The translations under genes and the position numbers were made by a program. Shown here piece by piece: positions 40,930 through 49,659 of a stretch of DNA of 64,000 nt. Origin of the DNA: Abyssibius alkaniclasticus (GTDB lineage Bacteria > Pseudomonadota > Alphaproteobacteria > Rhodobacterales > Rhodobacteraceae). Each line of letters begins with the position of its first letter. Position 1 is the first letter of the stretch. The notes under the pieces were generated by a model. It had not been told where the DNA came from. It made no database searches and worked only from the letters and a program-made list of their open reading frames with translations. The stretch covers positions 1 through 64,000 of the forward strand of contig NZ_CP095732.1 of NCBI RefSeq assembly GCF_020447305.1, in the 5' to 3' direction.

Positions 40930-42177
40930 ATCCGCCGCCCGCCAGAGCGGGCTTTCAGGGTCTTCTTTGGCAATCGTTGCATAATGAAATTCGTGCCCGC
41001 GCCGGGGCGCATCGCCAAACGGGCCGCCCAGCGGGCTGAGGTGCCGGTAGCCGAGCGTAAGCTTGCGCTGCGCAAAGCTGGTTTCCACGGGCAGCAGGCC
41101 AAGCATCTCGTGGCGCATACCGTCACCATCAACCAGCCCCGCCCCCAGCACCATATAGCCGCCGCATTCCCCATATACCGTTGCACCGCGCGCAACCGCT
41201 GCCACCATACCGGCACGAAACCGGCCGGCCTGTGCTATCTGGCCTGCATGTAGTTCCGGATAGCCCCCCGGCAGAAACACCGCATCAGCCTCCGCCGCTG
41301 GCCCTTCATCGGCGAGCGGCGAGAATGGCATCACCTGCGCCCCCGCGCGGCGCCACCCCTCCAGCATATGCGGATAGGCGAAGGCGAAAGCCACGTCGCG
41401 CGCCACGGCAATGCGCTGGCCCGGCGGCGGCAGACCAACGGGCAGTGGCGCGGGCGCGACCGGGGCGGCCACTGCACGCAGCGCATCCAGATCGACATGC
41501 GCCGCCACATGCGCCGCCATAGCCGCCAGCCGCGCGGGTAAGCCCGCATCCTCGCCCGCCTGCACCAGCCCCAAATGGCGGGACTCCTGCGCCATCACCG
41601 CATCACGCGGCACAGCCCCCAGCACCGCCAGCCCGTAATGCCCCAAAGCCGCGCGCAACATCGCCTCGTGCCGCGCCGAGCCTACCCGGTTGAGAATCAC
41701 CCCGGCCATCTTTTGCTCATAAATATCCCCGCCGGAGGCACCTGCCCGCCCGGCAAGCGCCAACCTCAGCCCATGCAGCGCCGGTGCAACCGTCTGCGCC
41801 GCCCGGCTGGCATCGACGACCAGCACCACCGGCAGGTTCAAAACACTCGCAAGCTCGGCAACCGCGCCGCGCCCCATCGGGGTGTTCACATCCGGCGCGC
41901 CGTCAAACAGGCCCATCGCCCCTTCGACAAGCAGCACGTCCCCGCCTTGCGCAGCAGCCAGTCCGCGCAGTTGCGCGGGCGGCATCGCCCAGGCATCGAG
42001 GTTGACACATTCCCGCCCGCTCGCGGCGGCATGAAAGGCCGGGTCAATGTAATCCGGCCCGCTTTTGGCGGCACGCATGTCCAGCCCGCGCGCCCGAAAG
42101 GCGGCCAGCAATCCGGCAACAATCATGGTTTTACCGGCGCCGGAAGCCGGGGCGGCAATGACCAGCCCGCGGCTCAT
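40852..42177 (-). CDS. cobB: Cobyrinate / hydrogenobyrinate a,c-diamide synthase
   Basis: 441 aa glutamine-dependent amidotransferase of corrin synthesis. ATPase part: APASGAGKTMIVAGLLAA, AKSGPDYIDPAFH, LLVEGAMGLFDG. C-terminal class I glutaminase: VFLPGGYPELHA and YGECGGYMVLG with the catalytic Cys. C-terminus RGRVCGAFAHLI is normal. Residues about 158-169 (GASGGDIYEQKM) are encoded by an interspersed repeat inserted in frame. ATG at 42177 overlaps the cobA stop as ATGA. Last gene of the cob operon, with a 78-base convergent overlap with the EamA gene. Confidence 0.94.
   Translation of the reverse strand: MSRGLVIAAPASGAGKTMIVAGLLAAFRARGLDMRAAKSGPDYIDPAFHAAASGRECVNLDAWAMPPAQLRGLAAAQGGDVLLVEGAMGLFDGAPDVNTPMGRGAVAELASVLNLPVVLVVDASRAAQTVAPALHGLRLALAGRAGASGGDIYEQKMAGVILNRVGSARHEAMLRAALGHYGLAVLGAVPRDAVMAQESRHLGLVQAGEDAGLPARLAAMAAHVAAHVDLDALRAVAAPVAPAPLPVGLPPPGQRIAVARDVAFAFAYPHMLEGWRRAGAQVMPFSPLADEGPAAEADAVFLPGGYPELHAGQIAQAGRFRAGMVAAVARGATVYGECGGYMVLGAGLVDGDGMRHEMLGLLPVETSFAQRKLTLGYRHLSPLGGPFGDAPRRGHEFHYATIAKEDPESPLWRAADSLGVELGTVGQRRGRVCGAFAHLIA
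41707..41740. repeat. Interspersed repeat, copy 3 (inside cobB)
   Basis: 34 bases beginning CATCTTTTGCTCATAAATAT and ending CCCCGCCGGAGGCA, nearly identical to the intergenic copy at 31283-31316. Here it lies inside the cobB coding sequence without breaking the frame and adds about a dozen residues (GASGGDIYEQKM) just before the conserved AGVILNRVGS strand. Confidence 0.8.
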
Positions 42178-43001
42178 TCTGCCAGCGGGTTCAGCTTGCG
42201 CGGCCCGTTGCCGCTTTGCCATTCCAGCGCCAGGCGCAGGCTGGCATTCTGCCCGATGCAGATGATGGCGGGCGGCTGAATATCATGCGCCACAATATCA
42301 TCCGCCACCCGGCCAAGCGTGGTCTCCAGCACCTGCATTTCCGGCAGGGTTGCGTTCACCACCACGGCCACCGGCTCATCCGCGCTGCGCCCGTTGCCCA
42401 ACAAATGCCCGGCAATCTCGCCAATATGCTTGATGGCCATATACAGCACCAGCACCGGGCAGGCACGGGCAATGGCGGGCCAGTCGATCTGGCTGGGCGT
42501 GGCGCCCGATTGGTCATGCCCGGTAAGGAATGTCACCGAATGGGTGATGTCGCGATGCGTCACCGGAATGCCCGCATAGGCCAGCCCGCCAATGCCCGCC
42601 GTAATACCCGGCACGATACGGAACCTGATGCCCGCAGCCACCAGCGCCAGCGCCTCTTCCCCGCCACGGCCAAACACGAACGGATCGCCCCCTTTCAGCC
42701 GCAGCACCCGCTTGCCATCCCTGGCCAGCGCAATCAGCCGCAGGGAAATATCGCCCTGTTTGGGCGAGGGTTTGCCGCCGCGTTTTCCCGCATAAATCTG
42801 CTCGGCTGCCGGGTTGGCCCAGGCCAGAATCTGCGGTGAAACCAGCGCATCATAAACCACCACATCGGCCGATTTGAGCGCGTGCAGGGCGTGGAGCGTC
42901 AGCAGTCCCGGATCACCCGGACCGGCCCCGACAAGCCAAACGCTTCCCGGCTGAAACGCCGGGAACTCTGCGCCCGATGCAATGTCGGACAGCGCGCTCA
43001 T
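42174..43001 (-). CDS. cobA: Uroporphyrinogen-III C-methyltransferase
   Basis: 275 aa. Makes precorrin-2 from uroporphyrinogen III with two SAM. Seen: VWLVGAGPGDPGLLTLHAL, VVVYDALVSP, GKRGGKPSPKQGDI, RLKGGDPFVFGRGGEEA, and VPGITAGIGGLAYAGIPVTHR. These are the conserved CobA/SUMT blocks; there is no CysG dehydrogenase domain, so precorrin-2 is directed to corrins. Overlaps cobM by ATGA. Confidence 0.95.
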   Translation of the reverse strand: MSALSDIASGAEFPAFQPGSVWLVGAGPGDPGLLTLHALHALKSADVVVYDALVSPQILAWANPAAEQIYAGKRGGKPSPKQGDISLRLIALARDGKRVLRLKGGDPFVFGRGGEEALALVAAGIRFRIVPGITAGIGGLAYAGIPVTHRDITHSVTFLTGHDQSGATPSQIDWPAIARACPVLVLYMAIKHIGEIAGHLLGNGRSADEPVAVVVNATLPEMQVLETTLGRVADDIVAHDIQPPAIICIGQNASLRLALEWQSGNGPRKLNPLAE

Positions 43002-43765
43002 GCGCGCACCTTGGGGCGCAGCACATGCGGGATGGCAGGGTCGTAAAGCGCGGATTCCCTGAAATCGGTGATGCCACCCAGCGCCGGACCCACAAAAATC
43101 AGCGCCGTGCGGGTGATCTTTTCAGCCCGCACCTTGGCATGGATGTCAGACAATGTGCCACGAATGATCATCTCATCGGGCCAGCCGACGCGATAAGCCA
43201 CAACCACCGCGCAATCTTCCCCGTAAAAAGGCGACAGGCGTCGTTCGATATCACGCAGCGCGCGCACCCCAAGGTGAATGGCCAGCGTGGCACCCGTGCG
43301 GCCGAAATTCTCCAGCGTTTCACCCGGCGGCATATCGGTCGATTTCATCGACACCCGCGTCAGCACGATGGATTGCGCGATTTCGGGGATGGTCAGCTCC
43401 TGCCCCAAAGCCGCCGCGGCTGCGGCATAGGCGGGCACGCCGGGGGTGATGTCGTAAGGAATGCCATCGGCCCGCAAGCGGCGGATTTGCTCGGCAATCG
43501 CGCCGTAAAGCGACGGGTCGCCGGAATGCACACGCGCCACATCCTGCCCGCGCGCATGGGCGGCGACAATCTCGGCATGGGTGTCATCCAGCGTCATTGG
43601 CGCGGTATCAAGCACGCGCGCGCCTTTTGGCGCAATCGCCACCACCTCGGCAGGCACAAGCGAGCCAGCATAAAGGCAAACGGGGCAGGATCTGATCAGC
43701 CGCGCGGCCTTGAGCGTGAGCAGTTCCGGGTCTCCCGGCCCGGCGCCGATGAAATGGACGGTCAT
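42998..43765 (-). CDS. cobM: Precorrin-4 C11-methyltransferase
   Basis: 255 aa tetrapyrrole methylase. VHFIGAGPGDPELLTLKAARLI, CLYAGSLVPAEV, RVHSGDPSLYGAIAEQ and YDITPGVPAYAAAAAALG are CobM/CbiF blocks. The GDPSLYG loop binds SAM. Overlaps the CbiG-CobJ stop as ATGA and cobA likewise. Confidence 0.95.
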   Translation of the reverse strand: MTVHFIGAGPGDPELLTLKAARLIRSCPVCLYAGSLVPAEVVAIAPKGARVLDTAPMTLDDTHAEIVAAHARGQDVARVHSGDPSLYGAIAEQIRRLRADGIPYDITPGVPAYAAAAAALGQELTIPEIAQSIVLTRVSMKSTDMPPGETLENFGRTGATLAIHLGVRALRDIERRLSPFYGEDCAVVVAYRVGWPDEMIIRGTLSDIHAKVRAEKITRTALIFVGPALGGITDFRESALYDPAIPHVLRPKVRA

Positions 43766-45645
43766 GCGCGTGCCTCCTGTCTGGTGGCCAGATCGCCGTC
43801 AATCTTGCGCGCATAGCCACGCGGTGTAAACATGCGCGGCCCTTGCCCAAGCTGCGCCAGCCGGGTGTTGGACGAGCCGACCAGCACCACGGTAAGCATG
43901 TCGACCTCGTCGACCTTTAGCGCATCCAGCCTGCGATACCGCACATGCTCGCTTGGGCGGCCAAGGTTGCTGGCCAGCATGACCGGCGTATCGGCAGGGC
44001 GGTGTTGCAGCAGAATTTCGCGTGCCTCGGCCAGCAAGGTGCGGCGGGTTCTGGAGACGGGGTTGTAAAATGCAATCACGAAATCACCCTCTGCGGCGGC
44101 TTTCAGGCGGCGGATGATATCGGCGCGCGGGGTGAGCAGATCGGACAGGGAGATCGTGCAGAAATCATGGCCGAGCGGCGCGCCGGCGCGGGCCGCAGCA
44201 CCTTGCAGGGCGGAAATTCCGGGCGAACAGATGACTTCGGCGCGTTTGGCGGCGTCAGAGACACCCTGCGCATCAACGCCACGGTCGAGCAGTTCGAACA
44301 CCAGTGCGGCCATTGCATAAATACCGGCATCGCCCGAACAGACAAGCGCCACATTATGCCCTTCGCCCGCGCGTTCCAGCGCGTGGCGGCAGCGATCCTC
44401 CTCGCCACCCAGCGGAAAGTCGGCGCGTTTCTTGCCCGCGGCAAGCGGGCCGAGCAGGTCGATATAGAGACCGTAGCCGACAAGTTCCTCCGCCTCGGCC
44501 ACAAGGCGGCTGACCTCGGGCGTGCGCCAGGCGGCCTGGCCGGGGCCGATGCCCACGACCGAAAGCCGCCCGCGCGCGCGGCCCGGCAGACGGGTCAGCG
44601 GTGCGGGGGCAAGGGCGAGCGCACAGGTGGCATTGGCCGTCTTGCGTTTTGCAATTAATAGCTTTGCTTCCGGGCCAGCGGCGGCGAGTGCTGCGGCTTC
44701 GGCGACGCCGTGGCAGCCGACTTCGGCAAAAACCACATCCGACGGGGTTTGAAGCCGGGGGGTTTCGGCCTCGAGCTGTTGTGCCGTGAACAGCCTGAAC
44801 GGGCGGCCAAGCGCATGGGTGAGCAGGTTCATCGCCGGCTCATCGGCCTTCAGGTCGAGCGAGAAGACACCGGCGATGGCGGCGCGCGCGATATTGGCCT
44901 CGGCCAATGCGCTGTCAACCAGTGCCGCCAGCTCTTCTGGCGGGCAATTGCGCGCGCAGCCCACGCCAAGGGTAATTTGCAACGGATGATAGGCAAGCGT
45001 TTCAGCATCGGCCACAGGCGCAAGGCCCGTGACGATGCGCACAGGGTTTTCTGACGCCGCGCGCGGCGTCACGGCGGCTTGCCCGCCGTGGTTTGGCAAG
45101 GCCAAACCAGAAAACCCGGGCCCGGCCCCGGCCCAAGGGTCTTGCCCCGTCAGCGCCACACCTGCCCCGGCCAGCAGGCGCGCTGTGGCCTCTTTTGCCA
45201 GTTCGGGGTTGGCCAGCGCCCAGCCTGCGGGGGGTTCATCCAGCCCCAGGCCAAGCGTGACATCGCCCGCCGTGGTAACTGCCGCCACCCCGCCCAGCAG
45301 TTCGGAAATGTCGCGCGCCAGACGGTTTGCACCATGATGCCCGCCAAGCAGCGGCACAACCACCGCGCCATCATCGGACACAGAGACAACGGCAGGCTCG
45401 GCGCGTTTGTCGGCCAAAAGCGGCGCAACGGCGCGAATAAGAATACCGCTGGCGCAGACGCCAATGACCGGAATGCCGGCGGCAAACAGGTCGCGCGTAT
45501 GGTCAAGCGCATTGTCAAAGAAGGCATCGGCCTGGTCAACGCGGCCCGCACGGCCGTGGATCTGGGCACCCAGATGTTTGGCAATGCGGGCAGCGGTGGC
45601 CATGCCAGACGGCCCAAGCGCCAGAATAACGGGTGTTACAGCCAA
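43762..45645 (-). CDS. cobJ: CbiG-CobJ fusion: cobalamin biosynthesis CbiG domain + precorrin-3B C17-methyltransferase
   Basis: 627 aa. Residues 1-350 are CbiG-like: IPVIGVCASGILIRAVAPLLADKRAEPAV split over the N-terminal domain, PLLGGHHGANRLARDI, and the CobE-like C-terminal piece TLGVGCARNCPPEEL. Residues about 360-615 are CobJ: LSVVGIGPGQAAWRTPEV, GYGLYIDLL, VCSGDAGIYAMAALV and VIAFYNPVSRTRRTLL. CobJ contracts the ring; CbiG opens the delta-lactone in the cobalt-early route. No ATG is suitably placed: translation seems to start at TTG 45645, 10 bases inside cobI, with AAAGGGG upstream; an ATG at codon 15 would cut the first strand. Confidence 0.92.
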   Translation of the reverse strand: MAVTPVILALGPSGMATAARIAKHLGAQIHGRAGRVDQADAFFDNALDHTRDLFAAGIPVIGVCASGILIRAVAPLLADKRAEPAVVSVSDDGAVVVPLLGGHHGANRLARDISELLGGVAAVTTAGDVTLGLGLDEPPAGWALANPELAKEATARLLAGAGVALTGQDPWAGAGPGFSGLALPNHGGQAAVTPRAASENPVRIVTGLAPVADAETLAYHPLQITLGVGCARNCPPEELAALVDSALAEANIARAAIAGVFSLDLKADEPAMNLLTHALGRPFRLFTAQQLEAETPRLQTPSDVVFAEVGCHGVAEAAALAAAGPEAKLLIAKRKTANATCALALAPAPLTRLPGRARGRLSVVGIGPGQAAWRTPEVSRLVAEAEELVGYGLYIDLLGPLAAGKKRADFPLGGEEDRCRHALERAGEGHNVALVCSGDAGIYAMAALVFELLDRGVDAQGVSDAAKRAEVICSPGISALQGAAARAGAPLGHDFCTISLSDLLTPRADIIRRLKAAAEGDFVIAFYNPVSRTRRTLLAEAREILLQHRPADTPVMLASNLGRPSEHVRYRRLDALKVDEVDMLTVVLVGSSNTRLAQLGQGPRMFTPRGYARKIDGDLATRQEARA

Positions 45646-46337
45646 GGATCGGCCCCTTTCGTGATGAGGATCATGGAAAAATACGGCGCCTTGTCCGGCG
45701 CGTCGACCAATGATACGACCAGTTCATTCGGCAGGGTCGCATGGGCAACGTAGCAAGCCTGGTCCAGCAGGCCAAGCCGTTCGATCACGCCACGGATTTT
45801 GCCCAAATGGCGGCCAACCTTCATGATGACCACCGATTCCGCGCCCTCGATCCGCGTGGCAAGCTCGGCTTCGGGCAACGGGCCGGGCAGCACGGTAAGG
45901 CGCTCGTTGCGCGCCACAAGCGGGCGGCCCGCCCGCGCCGCCCCTGCGGTGATCGAGGTGACGCCGGGCACAACCTCGACTTCAAAATGCGCGCTCAGGC
46001 GAGCGAAAAGATACATGAACGAGCCGTAGAAGAACGGGTCGCCCTCGCAAAGGCACACCACATCGTCACCCGCTTCAAGGGCGGCGGCAATGGCGGCGGC
46101 GCCCACGTCATAGGCGGCCTGGGCGGGGGCACGCGCCACGCTCATGGGGATGTTGATGGGAATTTCAACCGCATCGGGCGCGATATGCCGGGCGGCAATG
46201 GCGCGGGCAAAACTGGCACCACCTTCCAGCACCGGATAGGCCAGCACGCGCGCACCGGCCACCAGCCTGGCGGCGCGCAGCGTCATCAGATCCGGATCGC
46301 CCGGGCCAAGGCCCACGCCATATAGCTTGCCGCTCAT
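45636..46337 (-). CDS. cobI: Precorrin-2 C20-methyltransferase
   Basis: 233 aa. GKLYGVGLGPGDPDLMTLRAARLV, FARAIAARHI, LCEGDPFFYGSFMYL and VVPGVTSITAGAARAGRPL are CobI/CbiL signatures; the FYGS and EGDP blocks bind SAM. ATG at 46337 overlaps the cobL stop as ATGA; an upstream ATG six codons earlier lacks support. Ends inside the start of the CbiG-CobJ gene. Confidence 0.95.
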   Translation of the reverse strand: MSGKLYGVGLGPGDPDLMTLRAARLVAGARVLAYPVLEGGASFARAIAARHIAPDAVEIPINIPMSVARAPAQAAYDVGAAAIAAALEAGDDVVCLCEGDPFFYGSFMYLFARLSAHFEVEVVPGVTSITAGAARAGRPLVARNERLTVLPGPLPEAELATRIEGAESVVIMKVGRHLGKIRGVIERLGLLDQACYVAHATLPNELVVSLVDAPDKAPYFSMILITKGADPWL

Positions 46338-47533
46338 CTTTTGATCAGGCTCCATTGGGTGACGGGCATTTGCGGCTTCATGCCGGTCAGCCCGCCAAGC
46401 GGGGAGGCGCGGTCAACCGAAATGCGCACCAGCTCGCCGCCCTGAGCCTTGTAAAGGTCGAGCAACTGGCGTTCGGAGTCCAGCGTGACGGCATTGATGA
46501 CAAGCCGGCCAAGCGGGCGCAATGCCCCCCAGGCCGCAGCAAAGGCCGCCGGACTCAGGCCTCCGCCGATAAACACCGCATCGGGTGCGGGCAGGTCGGC
46601 AAGCGCATCCGGCGCCTCGCCCTCGATCAGTTGCAAACCCGGCGCGCCAAGGGCTTGTGCATTGTCTGCCGCCATCGCGCGGCGGTCGGCGCGCGGCTCT
46701 ATGCCAATGGCGCGGGCGTAGCGGGCGGCGCGCATCCATTCAATGGCTACAGAACCAGAGCCGCAGCCGATATCCCATAGCAGCGCGCCGCGCATGGGCA
46801 TGAGCTTGGCCAGGGTCACGGCGCGCAACTCGCGCTTGGTCATCGTGCCATCGGAGCGGAACAGATCATCGGCCAGGCCCGGCACGCGGGGCATAAGTGC
46901 TGCACCGGGGGCGGCAATGCACTCCACCGCCAGCGTGTTGAAGGCGGGCACGATATGGTTCCAACCCTCGGCTGTGCCGTCAAATCGCTGCTCGTCCGGC
47001 CCGCCCATTGCCGCCAGCACGGTCATCCGGCTGGCGCCATAACCGCGCGCGAGCAGAAATTCGGCAATCTGGCCGGGGGTTTCGGCGCCGGTGGTCAGGA
47101 TCAGCAGCCGCGCATCGGGCTGGATGAAGGCAATCATCTGGGCAACCGGGCGGCCATGCACGGTAAGGGTTTCAAGATCGGCCATCGACCAGCCCATGCG
47201 CGCGGCGGCAAGCTGGAAGGCCGAGACCTGCGGGTAATAGACGATTTCCGCCGGAGGAATGGCGCGGCCAATACGCGCGCCTACCGAGAACCAGAGCGGA
47301 TCGCCGGTCACAAGTATCACCACGCGGCGGGATCTGAGCGCAACAAGCTGGTCGATGAGCGCGTTGAACGGCGAAGGCCAGGCGATGCGTTCGGCGGTAT
47401 TGTCGGGCGTCAGGCTGTGGTGCCGGTCGCCGCCAACAATAACCTCGGCGGCATCGACCACGGCACGGGCAGCGGGGGTGAGGCCGGAGAGTCCATCTTC
47501 GCCGATGCCGACAATATGCAGCCAGGGGGTCAT
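46334..47533 (-). CDS. cobL: Precorrin-6Y C5,15-methyltransferase (decarboxylating)
   Basis: 399 aa two-domain enzyme. The N-terminal CbiE domain (1-205) starts WLHIVGIGEDGLSGLTPAAR and contains VTGDPLWFSVG. The C-terminal CbiT domain (about 215-399) has the class I SAM motif LLWDIGCGSGSVAIEWMRA. It methylates C5 and C15 and removes the ring C acetate carboxylate. ATGA overlaps on both sides. Confidence 0.95.
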   Translation of the reverse strand: MTPWLHIVGIGEDGLSGLTPAARAVVDAAEVIVGGDRHHSLTPDNTAERIAWPSPFNALIDQLVALRSRRVVILVTGDPLWFSVGARIGRAIPPAEIVYYPQVSAFQLAAARMGWSMADLETLTVHGRPVAQMIAFIQPDARLLILTTGAETPGQIAEFLLARGYGASRMTVLAAMGGPDEQRFDGTAEGWNHIVPAFNTLAVECIAAPGAALMPRVPGLADDLFRSDGTMTKRELRAVTLAKLMPMRGALLWDIGCGSGSVAIEWMRAARYARAIGIEPRADRRAMAADNAQALGAPGLQLIEGEAPDALADLPAPDAVFIGGGLSPAAFAAAWGALRPLGRLVINAVTLDSERQLLDLYKAQGGELVRISVDRASPLGGLTGMKPQMPVTQWSLIKR

Positions 47534-48156
47534 GGTTTTGCCCCAATGGCCAGCGCGTTGAGCGCGGCAGCGGCAATGGCCGAGCCACCGCGACGGCCCA
47601 ATAGCGTGATGAACGGCACACCGCGCGCATTGGCCGCCAGTTCGGCCTTGCTTTCGGCGGCGCCGACAAATCCGACGGGAAAGCCAAGGATGGCGGCGGG
47701 CTTCGACCAGCCTTCGTCGAGCTTTTCAAGCAGGTGGAACAGCGTGGTCGGGGCATTGCCGATGACCACGATCGCGCCTGCAAGCTGGTCTTGCCACAGT
47801 TCCACCGCCGCCGCGCTGCGCGTGGTGGACAGATGCGCGGCAAGAATGGGCGTTTCGGGGGCGTTGAGCGTGCAGACAACCTGACTGCCCTGCAAATTGC
47901 GGCGGATAATGCCGCTGGCGACCATTTCACAATCGCATAATATCGGCGCGCCCGCGCGCAATGCCGCCTGCCCTGCTGCCGCCAGTTCGGGGCTGGCGCG
48001 CAAATCGGCCGGCAGGTCTGTCATGCCGCACGCATGGATGAGGCGCACGGCGACATCGGCAAGGTCGGCGGGCAGGGCCGACAGGTCCGCCTCGGCCCGC
48101 ACGGTGGCAAAACTGGCCTCATAAATCGCGGCGGGGTCGCGGATATAATCCATCAT
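47530..48156 (-). CDS. cobH: Precorrin-8X methylmutase
   Basis: 208 aa. Moves the C11 methyl to C12, giving hydrogenobyrinate. [14 protein letters not shown] carries the catalytic His; [20 protein letters not shown] and [15 protein letters not shown] are conserved. Two adjacent ATG codons (48156, 48153) overlap the cbiX stop. Follows cbiX and overlaps cobL. Confidence 0.95.
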   Translation of the reverse strand: MMDYIRDPAAIYEASFATVRAEADLSALPADLADVAVRLIHACGMTDLPADLRASPELAAAGQAALRAGAPILCDCEMVASGIIRRNLQGSQVVCTLNAPETPILAAHLSTTRSAAAVELWQDQLAGAIVVIGNAPTTLFHLLEKLDEGWSKPAAILGFPVGFVGAAESKAELAANARGVPFITLLGRRGGSAIAAAALNALAIGAKP

Positions 48157-49301
48157 TTCAATCGCTTGCGCACGCTTTCCGGCCCATGCGGGTGCTTAGC
48201 CTGCGGATAGGGCGGATGCACATGATCATGGTCGTGGCCATGATGATGATGGTGGTGGTCGTGATTGTGGTCGTGATCATGGTCGTGATCATGATCGTGG
48301 CTGTGGCCATGCGCGTGATCATGTTCATGGTCGTGATGATGATGGTGGTCCATGTCCAGACGGCAGGCGCCTGTGCAGAACGTGTCGCACAGATCGCAGT
48401 TATCCACCGTTGCGCCGGGGGCCGATGCGCCCTGGCCCTCAACATGGTGGTGGTGGCTTTCCTGCACCATGCCGACCTCGGCCTCAAACCCCAGCACCTG
48501 CGCGCGGTATTTGCACATGGCGCAGTTCATCAGGTTTTCGCCCTCCAGAATTTCGCGCACGCGTTCTGCAAAGGTTTCAATGACCTTAGGGTGGTCGTTC
48601 AGATAGGGAGCCTTGATGATTTCGATGGCGGGATTGGCGGCGGCAGCCTCGTCGGTGAAGCCGTAAATCCGGTCGATCAGCACACCCGCAAACAGGAAAT
48701 AGGGGAAGACGACAATGCGCTTATAGCCGAGCTTCACGGCATGGTTCAGCGTCGGCTCGACCAGCGGGAAGGTCACGCCGGAATAGCCGACCTCGACCCA
48801 GCCAAAGCCCATGCCTTCCTGCAACAGCCGCGCAACCTTGGAGACATTGGCATTGGCATCCGGGTCGGACGCGCCGCGCCCGATGACCACAAGACAGGTA
48901 TCTTCCAAAGCCACGGGGTTTTTGGCATTGGCGGCATCCAGCGCCTCGGTCACGCGCGCGGCGGCGGCGGCGATCATCTTCGGGTCCACTCCCAACTCGC
49001 GGCCATAGGAAATTTTGATGCCATGCCTGGCGGCATAGGTGTTCAGCACGGTGGGAATGTCGTTTTTGGCGTGCATGGCGGCAAACAACATGCCCGGCAC
49101 GGCAAGGATATGGTCGCATCCCCTGGCGCGCAGCGCATCAAGCCCGTCGCGCATTACAGGGTTGGCAAATTCCAGATAGCCGTAATCGACCGGCCATTCG
49201 GGAAAATGCGGGGCGAGCCGGTCGGCCAGCACCCGAAATTCATCAACCGCTTCCTGCGAGCGCGATCCGTGCCCGCAGACCATGACGCCAAACCTGGCCA
49301 T
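48153..49301 (-). CDS. cbiX: Sirohydrochlorin/precorrin cobaltochelatase CbiX with Fe-S and His-rich tail
   Basis: 382 aa. Two fused CbiX-type chelatase halves: [17 protein letters not shown] (about 6-22) and [16 protein letters not shown] near 132-147, with a metal-site His in [15 protein letters not shown]. From about 270 on: [11 protein letters not shown], then [14 protein letters not shown], cysteine motifs able to hold an Fe-S cluster. Residues 316-363 hold about 27 His in 48, probably a cobalt reservoir. Bacillus megaterium CbiX has a comparable Cys and His-rich tail. Start ATG at 49301 overlaps the small upstream gene as TGATG; the open frame continues upstream but is not coding there. 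Confidence 0.93.
   Translation of the reverse strand: MARFGVMVCGHGSRSQEAVDEFRVLADRLAPHFPEWPVDYGYLEFANPVMRDGLDALRARGCDHILAVPGMLFAAMHAKNDIPTVLNTYAARHGIKISYGRELGVDPKMIAAAAARVTEALDAANAKNPVALEDTCLVVIGRGASDPDANANVSKVARLLQEGMGFGWVEVGYSGVTFPLVEPTLNHAVKLGYKRIVVFPYFLFAGVLIDRIYGFTDEAAAANPAIEIIKAPYLNDHPKVIETFAERVREILEGENLMNCAMCKYRAQVLGFEAEVGMVQESHHHHVEGQGASAPGATVDNCDLCDTFCTGACRLDMDHHHHHDHEHDHAHGHSHDHDHDHDHDHNHDHHHHHHGHDHDHVHPPYPQAKHPHGPESVRKRLK
48217..48356. repeat. Low-complexity coding repeat (His/Asp tract of cbiX)
   Basis: Degenerate hexamer repeats of the type GTCGTGATCATG and ATGATG on the plus strand encode the His-Asp tail on the minus strand. The tract is nearly perfectly periodic and prone to slippage, so its length may vary between strains. 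Confidence 0.85.
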
Positions 49302-49468
49302 CAGCGGCGGCCGTGACGGCGCGCGATAACCACGGCGGAAATGATGACCGCAACAACAAGGCCAATGCCAAAGGCGTGTTCGGCATTTTGGCCCAGCAAC
49401 GTGCCGTGGCCGGGATGCGCCGATGCGGCCGTGGCGGTGAGGGTCAGCAGGGTGGCGAGCTTTTTCAT
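49301..49468 (-). CDS. Small His-containing membrane protein (55 aa), cob-operon leader gene
   Basis: Predicted peptide starts [20 protein letters not shown], a signal-like segment, then [13 protein letters not shown] with several His, one membrane helix and a basic end, IARRHGRR. The HPGHG after the signal resembles the metal-binding start of HupE/UreJ-type proteins. I recall similar short genes (annotated DUF6732) beside cbiX in Rhodobacterales, but am not sure. AAAGGACAG precedes the ATG. First gene of the cob operon; its stop overlaps cbiX as TGATG. A role in cobalt supply is inferred. Confidence 0.75.
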   Translation of the reverse strand: MKKLATLLTLTATAASAHPGHGTLLGQNAEHAFGIGLVVAVIISAVVIARRHGRR

Positions 49469-49504
49469 CAATCTGTCCTTTCATGGCTGGTGGCGCCCGA
49501 AAGA

Positions 49505-49612
49505 AAAGCACGGGGCGCTAGCGGCCCCATATGACAGTTTTCGCCTTGGCCCCCTGATTGGGTCAGCCCACCGCGAAACGCGCTTTCAGCCCCGGGCGGG
49601 GCACCGTCTGAT
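49505..49612 (-). promoter_or_regulatory. Probable divergent cobalamin riboswitch
   Basis: The minus strand upstream of the cob operon reads like the core of a B12 riboswitch: GACGGTGCCCC, GGGGCTGAAA, CGCGGTG, AATCAGGGGGCC, then GGCGAAAACTGTCATATGG. These parallel the consensus blocks GGTGCC, TGAAAAGGGAA, CGGTG, AATCCGGGGC and GCAACTGT. A hairpin (minus strand GGGGCCGCTAGCGCCCC, 49512-49528) just downstream could be the expression platform. The AGTCAGGAGACC-like B12 box at the 3' end is not apparent, so it is either truncated or divergent. A covariance-model search would decide. Confidence 0.55.
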
Positions 49613-49659
49613 GCCCCGTTGATAACCCGCAACAGCCGCGCCGTGCAAGCGATGAACGA

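Noticed and set aside
48217-48356. Possible CRISPR-like or satellite array
   Set aside because: The short-period repeat has no unique spacers and encodes the His/Asp tail of CbiX in frame.
49302-49511. Upstream extension of cbiX
   Set aside because: A separate 55-codon gene with signal peptide and ribosome site occupies this stretch in a different frame and couples to cbiX by TGATG.
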